NCBI RefSeq assembly: GCF_003201355.1
Contig: NZ_QICL01000002.1
Span: 124,001 to 188,000 of the forward strand
Origin: Indolivaga alginatilytica
GTDB lineage: Bacteria; Bacteroidota; Bacteroidia; Bacteroidales; Dysgonomonadaceae
Length of the DNA: 64,000 nucleotides
Direction of reading: 5' to 3'
The notes under the pieces were generated by a model that saw nothing but the letters and a program-made list of their open reading frames with translations, was not told where the DNA came from and searched no databases. How positions within the stretch are numbered: the first letter of the stretch is position 1; every line of letters starts with the position of its first letter. Positions 17,413 through 25,600 of this stretch are shown piece by piece. The translations under genes and the position numbers were made by a program.

Positions 17413-18333
17413 TTAGCCTCTACTATTAGTGGGTCTACTTGTTTCAGAAGAAGTAGAATTTTCATTTTCGGTGTTAGTCCTACCACCACTCGTGGGTTCT
17501 CTAGTAGTAGCCTCATTCATATTTGTATATGTCAATACAATCTTTAATGATGAAATTATATCATTAAAACCATCTCCGTTATATTTTCTGTACGCTTTAA
17601 CCTTGAAATCAGTAGATATACTCTTTTCCTCACCAGGTTTCATTGGTCCATATTGCCCATCGGTCCAAGCAGTAGAAGCATAGTTTGATATATTTTCACC
17701 TCCATAGTTTATGTGTTCCCACATATGCAAAGCTGCTTGTCCTCTATAATTACAAGAGGGAGTCATGTTACCTATAGTCAAAGAGACTTTTGCTAATGAT
17801 ATGTTATCATTATGACCATAAACTCTTAAATCGGGATATAAGGCTAGATCTACATCTTTTGTGGTATCAGAACTAGATATACGAGGAAAATTATAAGTAA
17901 GTTCTATTAGCATAGAAGTTGTAGGAGTTAAAAAGCTATCATAATTCTTATATAATCTTACAACTACTCTCATGTAAATTCGTGAATCTGTAGCTCTTAA
18001 TTGAGGCTTTGATTTTTCAAATTCTAGATATTCTGACTCGTTATCAAAATAAGTAATTTGATTATCATCGCTAACAACTACAAGCTTATTTTCATTCTTA
18101 CCAAGTTTGTTATAGGTTATCTGTGTTTCATAGTCCAAAATAATTACTGAATCACCTTCTTCATAATATTCAGAAGAATAGAATTTGCCTTTATAGCTAA
18201 ATTCCATTGTTTTCAACACTGGTTTTGAATCAACAGATTCATTACTAACACTAGTACTAGTGAAAATCTCTCCATCATTCGAACATGATGAAAAAGTAAA
18301 AATACATAAAATCAATAAAAATAGATTCTTCAT
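17413..18333 (-). CDS. Hypothetical lipoprotein, 306 aa
   Basis: The protein has a lipoprotein signal peptide (LCIFTFSSCSND, Cys about 17). The middle is beta-rich (EFSYKGKFYSSEYYEEGDSV, then paired strands with IYMRVVVRLYKNYDSF), and the last 35 residues are a low-complexity Ser/Thr/Asn/Gly/Arg tail. WEHINYGGENISNY recalls beta/gamma-crystallin-like strands, but one repeat is not enough for a call. It has its own TATATTTG box at 18364-18371 and a strong inverted repeat downstream. I do not recognise the family. Confidence 0.65.
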   Translation of the reverse strand: MKNLFLLILCIFTFSSCSNDGEIFTSTSVSNESVDSKPVLKTMEFSYKGKFYSSEYYEEGDSVIILDYETQITYNKLGKNENKLVVVSDDNQITYFDNESEYLEFEKSKPQLRATDSRIYMRVVVRLYKNYDSFLTPTTSMLIELTYNFPRISSSDTTKDVDLALYPDLRVYGHNDNISLAKVSLTIGNMTPSCNYRGQAALHMWEHINYGGENISNYASTAWTDGQYGPMKPGEEKSISTDFKVKAYRKYNGDGFNDIISSLKIVLTYTNMNEATTREPTSGGRTNTENENSTSSETSRPTNSRG

Positions 18334-18363
18334 AAAATTTGCATTAAAAAATTGATATAATTA

Positions 18364-18371
18364 CAAATATA
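18364..18371 (-). promoter_or_regulatory. Candidate promoter -7 box for the lipoprotein gene
   Basis: Read leftward this is TATATTTG, 31 bp before the ATG at 18333. Confidence 0.5.
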
Positions 18372-18437
18372 ATGAAAGTTACTTAAGTTAAAAATAGTTT
18401 TATGTATTTGTTAATTGTTATGATGGTTGTGTTAAAA

Positions 18438-18466
18438 AGTAACGCCTGTAATTTACAGGCGTTACT
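18438..18466 (-). terminator. Rho-independent terminator
   Basis: AGTAACGCCTGTAA and TTACAGGCGTTACT form a 14-bp perfect stem with a one-base centre, followed on the minus strand by TTTTT. It ends the 160-aa lipoprotein gene. Confidence 0.85.
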
Positions 18467-18494
18467 ATATGATTAAATAAAATATGTCTCTTTA

Positions 18495-18977
18495 TTAATA
18501 TGTAAAGTTGAAGATAAGAGCAACTTTGAAATCGTATTTGACACGAGCTGCAGGATCTTCGAATTTATCCGAAGATTCAATGTAAAATTCAACATTCTTT
18601 TTATCATATGATAATGCACAAGAAATAGTTTCAGTAAATGGGATATCATTTTCTATGTATGATCTAATATAAGGTAAAGGTAATACGTTTTCCTTTCCAT
18701 CGTTATCAAATATGTATATATTTCCTACTGCCATCCCTGCTTCATAATCATTTTTCTGTAATTCGGGAAAAGACACAGATGCTTTATACCGTCCAGTTAT
18801 AGGATCCCAATTCCATTGATTAGCATTAATTGTTATATTGTCTTTAAGTAACACATATGCAAAGTCTCCTTGAGGATCTACAAAATAAGTGTTTTCCTTA
18901 GTACAAGACCCCAACAAAAAAGAAATCGAGAATATTAATAATGCGATTTTAGTCAGATTTAATAATTTTTTAGTCAT
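18495..18977 (-). CDS. Hypothetical lipoprotein, 160 aa
   Basis: A lipoprotein signal with lipobox FLLGSCTKE (Cys about 25) leads a small beta-sandwich-like domain: DFAYVLLKDNITINANQWNW, RYKASVSFPEL, then KVALIFNF at the end. Small Bacteroidetes lipoproteins of this kind are usually anchored in the outer membrane. No known family is recognised. It lies between the tRNA-His terminator and its own terminator, so it is a single-gene unit. A role shared with the adjacent 306-aa lipoprotein is possible but unsupported. Confidence 0.65.
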   Translation of the reverse strand: MTKKLLNLTKIALLIFSISFLLGSCTKENTYFVDPQGDFAYVLLKDNITINANQWNWDPITGRYKASVSFPELQKNDYEAGMAVGNIYIFDNDGKENVLPLPYIRSYIENDIPFTETISCALSYDKKNVEFYIESSDKFEDPAARVKYDFKVALIFNFTY

Positions 18978-19041
18978 ATAGTGTAATTTTAGTTTAGCTT
19001 ACTTACTATTACAAACGTATGTAAAAATAGTGAAATAAAAA

Positions 19042-19069
19042 AGCATTCTTGAAATGAATCAAGAATGCT
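19042..19069 (-). terminator. Terminator after tRNA-His
   Basis: AGCATTCTTGA and TCAAGAATGCT form an 11-bp stem with a six-base loop, followed leftward by TTTTTT. It lies 12 bp beyond the tRNA 3' end. Confidence 0.85.
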
Positions 19070-19081
19070 CCTGTGCTTAAG

Positions 19082-19156
19082 GGTGAAAGACGGGGCTCGA
19101 ACCCGCGACCTCCTGAACCACAATCAGGCGCTCTAACCAACTGAGCTACAATCACC
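19082..19156 (-). tRNA. tRNA-His (GTG anticodon)
   Basis: Read leftward from GGTGATTG it folds into a cloverleaf: D arm GCTCAG..GAGC, anticodon stem CCTGA/TCAGG around TTGTGGT (anticodon GTG), T loop TTCGAGC. The extra 5' G (-1) pairs with C73, the histidine identity pair. CCA is not encoded. The acceptor stem has two adjacent U-U mismatches (5:68 and 6:67), since the 3' strand is CTTTCAC where CAATCAC would pair. A promoter box and a terminator flank it. Confidence 0.95.
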
Positions 19157-19171
19157 ATTTTGTTTGCGGTG

Positions 19172-19179
19172 CAAAGATA
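19172..19179 (-). promoter_or_regulatory. Promoter -7 box of tRNA-His
   Basis: Read leftward this is TATCTTTG, with TTG 15 bp further upstream (19195-19197), fitting the Bacteroidetes TTG/TAnnTTTG promoter. It is 15 bp before the tRNA. Confidence 0.6.
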
Positions 19180-19274
19180 TATAAATTTTTTACTCAAACA
19201 AGACGTTTATGCGAAAAAAATCATCAAAAAAGAATATCCCTTTCTTAGTTGAGGGCTAAGGGTTGTAACTCAGC

Positions 19275-20486
19275 TTAATCGAATAAATTGAGCTGAATAT
19301 TTCCTTTGGGCTTATCTGGCTTTTTAGCGTCTCCAAAGACTGTTTTACCTCTGTAAAGGTACGATTCGTCTCTCTCTTTTTGAACGATAGCATCAAAATT
19401 ATTGTTTGGAGTAAATCCACGCTCCATCTCCTGAGCAATTTTTGATAAGTTTTTAAGAGCATCCGACTTGTCTTTTTCGCCTAAACTGGAAAGATGAACA
19501 GCCTTATCGAATATCTCAATAGTTTCGTCATAAATAGTCAATGGAACGGGAAACGGATGCCCGTCTTTACCTCCATGAGCAAAACTAAATCTGGCAGGAT
19601 CTGAAAATCGTGAGGGCGAACCATGTATAACTTCACTCACCAATGTTAGTGATTGTACGGTACGAGGGCCTACACCTTCCAAAAGTAGTAGTGATTCTAT
19701 GTCCTGTACATTCGTTTCGTGAGCCAATGCCAGAGCGGCACCCAAACGTTTCAGATTAACATCTTTTGCTTTCACCTCGTGGTGTCGCGGCATTATCAAT
19801 GATATTTCACGCATCAACTGATCGGGGTTTTCCTTTGTCAAGTCCAGTATACCCGTTTTCAGAGGTCGGGCGTCTTTGTCTGTGAGATTTAGAATTAACC
19901 CTTGATTCTTCCCATAAATATAAGAATGTGGCTCTTCGGTAAATGATTTCACATTTTCGGACATCCAGTGATAACGGCGTGCCATCTTTTCATTAGGATT
20001 CATACCTTGCTGTATAACTGCCCATTCGCCTTCAACGGTGACTACAAATGAGTGAAGATACAGTTGAAATCCGTCTTGTATTGCCGTATTATCTACTTTA
20101 GCGGATAGCTTACTGGCAGTAACGAGTTCTGTACCATTTAGTCCTGTTCGGTTGGCAACAGCTAATAATTCAGTAGGAGTTTGCCGTGAGGCTTTTCCTC
20201 TTCCGCCGCAAATATATACACCTAATTCGGCAGAACGGACATTGATGGCTTTTTTTAAAGCATTCATAACCGATGTTGTGATGCCCGAAGAGTGCCAGTC
20301 CATACCTAACACACAACCTAAGGACTGAAACCAAAACGGATCACTCAGTTTCTGTAATAGGGCAGTACGTCCATATTCTATGACGATAGCCTCTACAATA
20401 GCCCCACCCAGATGGCTCATGCGTTGTGCAAGCCAAGGCGGTACAGTTCCGTAGTGTAGGGGTAAATCGGCATGTCCTCTTTTCAT
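19275..20486 (-). CDS. DUF763 domain protein
   Basis: The 403-aa protein matches DUF763 from its first residues (MKRGHADLPLHYGTVPPWL). It has GCVLGMDWHSSGITTSV near 95 and a helix-hairpin-helix-like segment LLLLEGVGPRTVQSLTLVSE near residues 265-285, which suggests nucleic-acid binding. The biochemical role of DUF763 is not established. FAHGGKDGHPFPVP near 305 is another conserved patch. It is 4 bp after the CPBP protease gene stop and probably shares its transcript. Confidence 0.88.
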   Translation of the reverse strand: MKRGHADLPLHYGTVPPWLAQRMSHLGGAIVEAIVIEYGRTALLQKLSDPFWFQSLGCVLGMDWHSSGITTSVMNALKKAINVRSAELGVYICGGRGKASRQTPTELLAVANRTGLNGTELVTASKLSAKVDNTAIQDGFQLYLHSFVVTVEGEWAVIQQGMNPNEKMARRYHWMSENVKSFTEEPHSYIYGKNQGLILNLTDKDARPLKTGILDLTKENPDQLMREISLIMPRHHEVKAKDVNLKRLGAALALAHETNVQDIESLLLLEGVGPRTVQSLTLVSEVIHGSPSRFSDPARFSFAHGGKDGHPFPVPLTIYDETIEIFDKAVHLSSLGEKDKSDALKNLSKIAQEMERGFTPNNNFDAIVQKERDESYLYRGKTVFGDAKKPDKPKGNIQLNLFD

Positions 20487-20490
20487 CGAC

Positions 20491-21252
20491 TTAAAATATA
20501 TGATAGAAGATCCAATACATCATCCCGAAGTTATAACCTGCATGGCAGATTACGGCTCCCCATATTGAACCTGTCATTTCTTTACATTTAAAGAATATCT
20601 GACTCGCAATAAACATGCTTGCTACCCAAAGCAGGGCAGGTATAAATAAGAAATCCCATTTACCTAAATTATAGATAATGCCGAAATGGGCTAAATGTGT
20701 CAATGCGAATGCCAGACTATCGAATATGGAAGCTTTTTGTTCGCCGTACTTTTCGACAAAGCTGCCATGGATTACACCTCTATATAAAAATTCTTCTCCA
20801 ATCGGGCTAAAAGTCATACCCGTAAGTGAGAATGTAAGAAATAGTATCAGATTATTAGTTGCTGTTAGTTCGCCTGCCGGAAGGGTATATGATTTTGAAA
20901 TGTATATAAAGCTATTGTTTATGGAGTCTCCAAATAATAGATTCGAGCTTATAAACATAAAGGAACAAAAGGCTATCCCGATCAGGAAAGAATATAGTAG
21001 CCATCTATAATTCTGAGGCTTTTTTATGCCGATGTATTTTCTTCCCTCTTTGTTCAAAAGGATAAACGGTGTAATCCACATAAGCATGAATATGATAGAC
21101 ACCAAACCATAGCTTCCGGAGATATTTGCTTGAAGGACTATGATAAATCGGGGTATACCGAATAGAAGTATCAGTAGAAGACCAAATTTCCAATTGTATG
21201 TAAGGAAGTTTCGCCAGAAGGGTTTGAGTATCGATTTATCCATCATTTTCAA
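20491..21252 (-). CDS. CPBP-family intramembrane metalloprotease homologue
   Basis: The 253-aa multi-pass protein has seven or eight hydrophobic segments and the Abi/CAAX-protease signature: EEFLYRG (E153, E154, R158), LTHLAHFG (about 188-195) and CHAGYN (about 240), which supply the Glu and His metal ligands. Members cleave prenylated or membrane proteins, or only process peptides; the substrate here is unknown. A TATATTTG box at 21266-21273 precedes it, and DUF763 follows 4 bp later. Confidence 0.88.
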   Translation of the reverse strand: MKMMDKSILKPFWRNFLTYNWKFGLLLILLFGIPRFIIVLQANISGSYGLVSIIFMLMWITPFILLNKEGRKYIGIKKPQNYRWLLYSFLIGIAFCSFMFISSNLLFGDSINNSFIYISKSYTLPAGELTATNNLILFLTFSLTGMTFSPIGEEFLYRGVIHGSFVEKYGEQKASIFDSLAFALTHLAHFGIIYNLGKWDFLFIPALLWVASMFIASQIFFKCKEMTGSIWGAVICHAGYNFGMMYWIFYHIF

Positions 21253-21265
21253 ATTATAGCCTATA

Positions 21266-21273
21266 CAAATATA
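21266..21273 (-). promoter_or_regulatory. Candidate promoter -7 box for the CPBP-DUF763 pair
   Basis: Read leftward this is TATATTTG, 14 bp before the ATG at 21252, so the leader would be very short. Confidence 0.45.
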
Positions 21274-21404
21274 GTAGTAAAATCGTTCTGATTATATCTC
21301 TTTGTTCTGATATTCTTAGAATATGAGATCATAGGCATTGTTAACTATTTACGACTGTCTTTTACAACTATAAATAGTTATGGTTGTTATATCTATTAAA
21401 GCTT

Positions 21405-21425
21405 CAAAAAGGTCTGTGGCTTTAA
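21405..21425 (+). repeat. Possible decayed AAGGTCT element
   Basis: AAAAAGGTCTGTGGCTTTAA keeps the left arm and part of the right arm of the dispersed palindrome, about 50 bp before the gene at 21477. It is too decayed to be sure. Confidence 0.3.
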
Positions 21426-21476
21426 AAACGATTAATTTATTTTTATATTCGCTTAAAGCTAGTTATTTTTGCACCA

Positions 21477-21692
21477 ATGAAGCCAAAACAGAAATTGACG
21501 GCTGCGATTCGCACCAAACAAGCAAACTTTTCATTGAGTGATGAAGAGTATAATCTGATATCTTTATATATGAAAAAGTATAAGATATCCAATAAATCGC
21601 GGTGGCTGCGAGAGACTGTATTGGCTCATGTTCTCAAAAATCTGGAATTGGATTATCCCACCCTTTTTGGTGAAAATGAAATGCGCCGATGA
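21477..21692 (+). CDS. Small ribbon-helix-helix-like protein upstream of tadA
   Basis: The 71-aa basic protein has the pattern of a MetJ/Arc-type or MobC-like fold: a short strand (ANFSLSDEEYNLI) then two helices (SLYMKKYKISNKSRWLRETVLAHVL). It ends by overlapping tadA by 4 bp (ATGA), so the two are translationally coupled. It could be a DNA-binding regulator, but no target is known. A decayed repeat lies in its leader. Confidence 0.65.
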   Translation: MKPKQKLTAAIRTKQANFSLSDEEYNLISLYMKKYKISNKSRWLRETVLAHVLKNLELDYPTLFGENEMRR

Positions 21693-22153
21693 CAGCAACA
21701 GCTATACTTAACGATGAGTCCTTTATGCGTCAGGCTATTAATGAGGCTAAGTATGCGTACGAGAAAGACGAAGTGCCTATCGGGGCGGTTGTAGTGTGCC
21801 AGAACCGGATTATAGCCAGAGCCCATAACCTCACCGAGACATTGAATGATGTAACTGCCCATGCCGAAATGCAGGCTATAACAGCCGCCGCTAATGTATT
21901 AGGCGGAAAATATCTCATTGATTGTACTCTCTATGTAACGGTAGAGCCTTGCCCTATGTGTGCAGGTGCTTTGGGGTGGTCACAGATTACGAGAATTGTA
22001 TACGGGGCAGCCGATCACAAAAAGGGTTATTCGATGATCTCCCCTAAGTCATTACATCCTAAAACCACGATCGTATCAGGTGTCCTTGAAAAGGAATGTG
22101 CCCAACTGATGCAAGACTTCTTCAAAAGCAAACGGGATCGAAGACCCTTTTGA
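21689..22153 (+). CDS. tadA: tRNA-specific adenosine deaminase
   Basis: The 154-aa cytidine/deoxycytidylate-deaminase fold enzyme has zinc ligands H58 (in HAEMQAI, catalytic E60) and C88/C91 (PCPMCAGAL). TadA converts A34 to inosine in tRNA-Arg(ACG). The N-terminal FMRQAINEAKYAYEKDEVPIGAVVV is typical. A guanine deaminase is a less likely alternative. It follows the small RHH-like gene with a 4-bp overlap and converges on yaaA. Confidence 0.92.
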   Translation: MTATAILNDESFMRQAINEAKYAYEKDEVPIGAVVVCQNRIIARAHNLTETLNDVTAHAEMQAITAAANVLGGKYLIDCTLYVTVEPCPMCAGALGWSQITRIVYGAADHKKGYSMISPKSLHPKTTIVSGVLEKECAQLMQDFFKSKRDRRPF

Positions 22154-22185
22154 GGCTCCGCATTGCATCCAGCGACTCAATGAAA

Positions 22186-22213
22186 TAATACAAAAGGGGC
22201 TGAGCCGCCCTTA
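22186..22213 (+). repeat. Variant palindrome element at the yaaA stop
   Basis: AATAATACAAAAGGGGCTGAGCCGCCCTTA is laid out like the AAGGTCT element (AATAA, palindrome, TTA) but with a different arm sequence. The final TTA is the yaaA stop codon read leftward. The GGGGCTGAGCC stem could also help terminate tadA transcription. Confidence 0.45.
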
Positions 22214-22972
22214 CCTTATAAATACCCAATCATCACCATTGGATAAGGAAGGAGAGAACGAATACCCTTCGGTATCGAAATGTTTTAAATCTTCGATGGT
22301 TGTAATCTGATTTTGAATTACAAAACGACTCATCAAGCCTCTTGCCTTTTTTGCATATACTACTATCTGCTTATAGCCTTTAGGAGTGTCTTGTTTGAAA
22401 GATGGTGTAATAATGCGTACCTTCTTGCCAAGAGCTTTCTTGTCGATTACTTTACTGTATTCATTCGATGCCAGATTGAGCCAGATATTTCCATTGGCTT
22501 TAAGTTGCCTAGCCAGATATTCGGTTAAAGTCTTTCTCCAATAAGCATATAGATCGGCTCCTCTGTCATTAACCACTTTGGTGTGCATCTCCAAACGATA
22601 AGGATGTATAATGTCAAGAGGTCTTAAAGCTCCATATAATCCCGATAAAATAGTGAGGTGTTTTTGTGCGAACTCCCAATCGCTGTCGGTAAATGTTTTA
22701 CTGTTTAAGCCAAGATATACCATTCCGTTGTAACCCAAAGCAGCTTGCTTTTTTTGTGCCCTTCCGATTCCGAAAGATTGCACATACTGATAAACATCGA
22801 GTGTTATCTTAGGATTGATATTCATTAGTGTACCTATTTCATTGGCTGATAAATCTTTCAGTATATCGTTTAAATAATGGGCATCTTTTTCGAATAAAGG
22901 TTTTGTTTTTTTCTCAATGGTTGCCGGACTCTCAAAGTCCAATATCTTGGCTGGGGAGATTGTTATTATCAT
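22211..22972 (-). CDS. yaaA: Peroxide stress protein YaaA
   Basis: The 253-aa protein matches the YaaA/DUF328 family: start MIITISPAKILDF, LGYNGMVYLGL near residue 80, HLTILSGLYGALRPLD near 106-121, YRLEMHTK, and LMSRFVIQNQI near the end. In E. coli YaaA lowers free intracellular iron and limits DNA damage during peroxide stress. It has a TATATTTG promoter box at 22995-23002. The stop lies in a palindromic element. Confidence 0.93.
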   Translation of the reverse strand: MIITISPAKILDFESPATIEKKTKPLFEKDAHYLNDILKDLSANEIGTLMNINPKITLDVYQYVQSFGIGRAQKKQAALGYNGMVYLGLNSKTFTDSDWEFAQKHLTILSGLYGALRPLDIIHPYRLEMHTKVVNDRGADLYAYWRKTLTEYLARQLKANGNIWLNLASNEYSKVIDKKALGKKVRIITPSFKQDTPKGYKQIVVYAKKARGLMSRFVIQNQITTIEDLKHFDTEGYSFSPSLSNGDDWVFIR

Positions 22973-22994
22973 AAGTTTCTATTTTTCTTTACTA

Positions 22995-23002
22995 CAAATA
23001 TA
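22995..23002 (-). promoter_or_regulatory. Candidate promoter -7 box for yaaA
   Basis: Read leftward this is TATATTTG, 23 bp before the yaaA ATG. Confidence 0.5.
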
Positions 23003-23053
23003 ACTTCTTGTTTCTTATCAGCCAAGTAGGTCTCATGCCTTTCATTTTTTTGT

Positions 23054-23113
23054 GTAGGGGCAGACCTGTGTGTCTGCCGCGAATTGGGTGAACACACACA
23101 GGTTCACCCCTAC
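23054..23113. repeat. GTAGGGG-type interspersed inverted repeat
   Basis: GTAGGGGCAGACCTGTGTGT on the left mirrors ACACACAGGTTCACCCCTAC on the right, with a short centre. It lies 13 bp beyond the phoR stop and could act as its terminator. A related GTAGGGGC/GCCCCTAC pair occurs at 25227-25286, and partial copies near 24,870 and 34,240. Confidence 0.8.
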
Positions 23114-23126
23114 AAATAAATGCTCT

Positions 23127-24854
23127 TTATTTTAACAAGCTGAATAAGAATTCCAATCCTCCATCCAATCTGTTTTTAACCTGAATCTCTCCTTTGTGAA
23201 GTAATACGGCATTTTTTACAATAGACAATCCAAGCCCTGAGCCTCCCGAATCTCGGGTACGCCCTTCGTTTACACGGTAGAATCTCTCGAATAAACGACC
23301 CAGATACTGTTCGCCTACACCAACTCCTGTGTCATAATAGGAGAAATACACATATTTCTCGTCTTTCATATAGTTGTTGATGTGTATTTCGATATTTGCT
23401 CCGCCATAGTTTACGGAGTTATCCATCAGATTGCGGAATATCGAGTACAGCAAGGTGTAATTACCGTGTATAACCAATTCTTTATCTACGGAAATAGAAA
23501 GAGCAATGTCATTTTCCTTTAGCTTACTGGCCATATCTATTCTTAGCTCATCCAATAGAAGGGAAAGGTTTACCGGTTCCATCACAAATTGTGCAGGAGC
23601 TTCTTCTATTTTACTGATAAGGCTCACGTCCTCTATCAGATTGGAGAGGCGTATCGATTGGAGATAGGCCCGGCTTATAAAGAAGGCTTGCTTATCTTCG
23701 GGCAGATGCTGTTCGTTTAAAGTTTCAAGATAACCACGTAAGCTTGTAACAGGAGTTCTCAGCTCGTGTGCAATGTTGTTGGTCATTTCCTGTTTCAAAA
23801 GACGGTTTTTCTCTATTCTTGTTATATCTCTGATCGTAATCTCGAACGATTTATCATCAAAAACGATAACCTGTATCGAAAGAATTTTTCCACCGACTTC
23901 GTACTGTGATGCAGAATAATTCTGATCTTTTCTTCTGTTGTTTAAGAATTCCAATACGGGTTTAAATGCCTCGTTCTCGAATAACGAATTTACGTCAAAC
24001 GTGGGGTGGGTGGCTATAAGATTTACAAATTGAATGAAATGTGTATTGGCATATATTTTCCGGAATTCAGCCGTAAATATACACAAGCCGACTTCCGAAT
24101 ATTGGAAATGCTGGATCAGCTTTTCACGTTCTATTTCTACATTGCGTTTACTGTTTTCTATTTCATTGAATATGTGTACCAGTTCTTTACTGATGTCTCC
24201 CAGCTCATCATCCGGAAATTTAGTGTCTTCGGGCAAAGGTTTACCCTCTTTTATTCTTGAAGTGAAGTCTTTTAGTTTAATAATGGAATTCTCGAAGCGG
24301 GTTGCAGCTATATTTACTAATATCAATATAATAATAAATAGTGTTATTACGATGTATATAAATAAGTTATCAGCTTGAAGCGAACTTTGAGTTTCTACAT
24401 TATAAGGCAAAGCAACCCGAATGAAATACGTTTGAAAGTATTTTGCATAATACAGGTATTCGTGTTGCGTAGAAGACGACATGCGGATATTTGCTCCGAA
24501 ATCCTGATATTGGGCTTTTCTGACTTCGGGACGGTTGAGGTGATTGTCTAAAGTCTTCAGATCGGAAACATCTTTGTCGTAAAGCACATTCCCCTCTCCG
24601 TTTATAATAGTGACCCTTATGTCTTTAGGTAGAATTTTAATTAATTCATCGACATGTGCCATATTGCCGTCTCCCGATTGATTCAGAGCAATATATTGAT
24701 GGATAATCTCCACATAACCATCGAGTTTCGATTCGAGAGCTTCCGTTCTGTATTTTTTTTCCTGCTTTTGCTCTGATATAATAATACATATCGAAAAGAT
24801 GGCAAAAAGGATTAGCATGAATCCGAATATCCGTTGTTTGTAATTTAGTTTCAT
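23127..24854 (-). CDS. phoR: Phosphate-regulon sensor histidine kinase
   Basis: The 575-aa kinase has TM1 (10-27), a periplasmic region (28-162), TM2 (163-184), a linker/HAMP-like region, a PAS-like domain (about 240-345: SEVGLCIFTAEFRKIYAN), HisKA with H363 (NNIAHELRTPVTS), and HATPase motifs NLMDNSVNYG, DTGVGVG and GSGLGLSIV. It is assigned as PhoR because it follows pstSCAB-phoU-phoB on the same strand. Unlike the close spacing of the rest, 746 bp separate it from phoB, so it probably has its own promoter. Confidence 0.88.
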   Translation of the reverse strand: MKLNYKQRIFGFMLILFAIFSICIIISEQKQEKKYRTEALESKLDGYVEIIHQYIALNQSGDGNMAHVDELIKILPKDIRVTIINGEGNVLYDKDVSDLKTLDNHLNRPEVRKAQYQDFGANIRMSSSTQHEYLYYAKYFQTYFIRVALPYNVETQSSLQADNLFIYIVITLFIIILILVNIAATRFENSIIKLKDFTSRIKEGKPLPEDTKFPDDELGDISKELVHIFNEIENSKRNVEIEREKLIQHFQYSEVGLCIFTAEFRKIYANTHFIQFVNLIATHPTFDVNSLFENEAFKPVLEFLNNRRKDQNYSASQYEVGGKILSIQVIVFDDKSFEITIRDITRIEKNRLLKQEMTNNIAHELRTPVTSLRGYLETLNEQHLPEDKQAFFISRAYLQSIRLSNLIEDVSLISKIEEAPAQFVMEPVNLSLLLDELRIDMASKLKENDIALSISVDKELVIHGNYTLLYSIFRNLMDNSVNYGGANIEIHINNYMKDEKYVYFSYYDTGVGVGEQYLGRLFERFYRVNEGRTRDSGGSGLGLSIVKNAVLLHKGEIQVKNRLDGGLEFLFSLLK

Positions 24855-24914
24855 ATCGTTTTATTTGTAGGGTAGGGCTTGTTCCACCCGTTAATTTTAT
24901 AAAAATAAGTACAC

Positions 24915-25058
24915 ATTGGTTACACTTACTATACATTAAGTTATACAATAAAGTGACAATTATGCCTCATTTGTATACTTTTTGTCACTTTTTCAAACGT
25001 TTGATAATGAGTATGTAATGTCTAAAAAGGTTACAAAAGTTACAAAAGTAACACTTTT
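24915..25058. promoter_or_regulatory. GTTAC/GTTAT repeats upstream of phoR
   Basis: GGTTACACTT and AAGTTATACA at 24918-24950, then GGTTACAAAAGTTACAAAAGTAACAC at about 25029-25054. These spaced GTTA units resemble those before pstS and may be PhoB sites for a separate phoR promoter. This is inference. Confidence 0.35.
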
Positions 25059-25226
25059 TGAACTGTTTCTTTTTCAGATACTGTGTAATTTGAAAATATG
25101 ACGTTAAATGCTCTCATTTACTTATAGATAGATAAATATGCAAATAAGTAACTCGAATCAGTAGTTTTATTATATAAAATGCTCTTTTAAGTTATTAATT
25201 TCCTACGCGCAATCAAAGATTGTTTG

Positions 25227-25531
25227 TTGTAGGGGCATTTTTCCGTTATATTTTGCTTTTCGGGTGTATGCAATACGCCCCTACAACGAACAGATGCCTC
25301 ACCCCCGAAGTTAATGTCGGCTTTGCTTACGCCCGTCAGGCTAGCGACCTTGCCGGTTGCACGGGGTACCCGATGTGGGAGGAAAGCGTAAAAAACAAAA
25401 AGATATCAGACTCAAACGTATTTTTTTGTTTTCGCTTTCGGAGCACCTATCGGGTCGGGCAAAAGGCACAGTCTTGATCTTTTGTTTCGTTTTGCATCAA
25501 GGCAAAATGAAAGACAAACCCGATAGGGTGC
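25227..25531. repeat. Three consecutive inverted repeats between phoB and phoR
   Basis: First pair: TTGTAGGGGC (25227-25236) with GCCCCTACAA (25277-25286). Second: GAAAGCGTAAAAAACAAAAA (from 25382) with TTTTTTTGTTTTCGCTTTC (to 25439). Third: GCACCTATCGGGT (25443-25455) with ACCCGATAGGGTGC (25518-25531), enclosing TTTGTTTCGTTTTGC and GCAAAATGAAAGACAAA. Together they could form three long hairpins. It is either a composite of mobile repeats or a structured RNA. Confidence 0.65.
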
Positions 25532-25600
25532 GTCAGTAAAAAAGAGCGTTTATTACTAACAATTCAACAACTGATCGCATAAATAAAAAAATATACATTC

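Larger units (their letters stand above)
24855..25600. other. Large phoB-phoR gap: promoter region plus hairpin-rich repeat island
   Basis: No convincing gene is present. 24,880-25,060 is very AT-rich with GTTAC/GTTAT repeats and probably holds the phoR promoter. 25,227-25,531 contains three successive inverted repeats and a GC-richer block (25,295-25,380). An 85-codon plus-strand frame here (25220-25477) runs through these hairpins and looks accidental. Confidence 0.6.

Noticed and set aside
19009-19197. 62-aa minus-strand frame containing VAQLVRAPDCGSGGRGFEPR
   Set aside because: This is the usual translation shadow of a tRNA; it lies on tRNA-His and is not a protein gene.
25220-25477. 85-codon plus-strand frame in the phoB-phoR gap
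   Set aside because: It runs through inverted repeats, has no recognisable protein features or promoter, and its composition follows the repeat arms.
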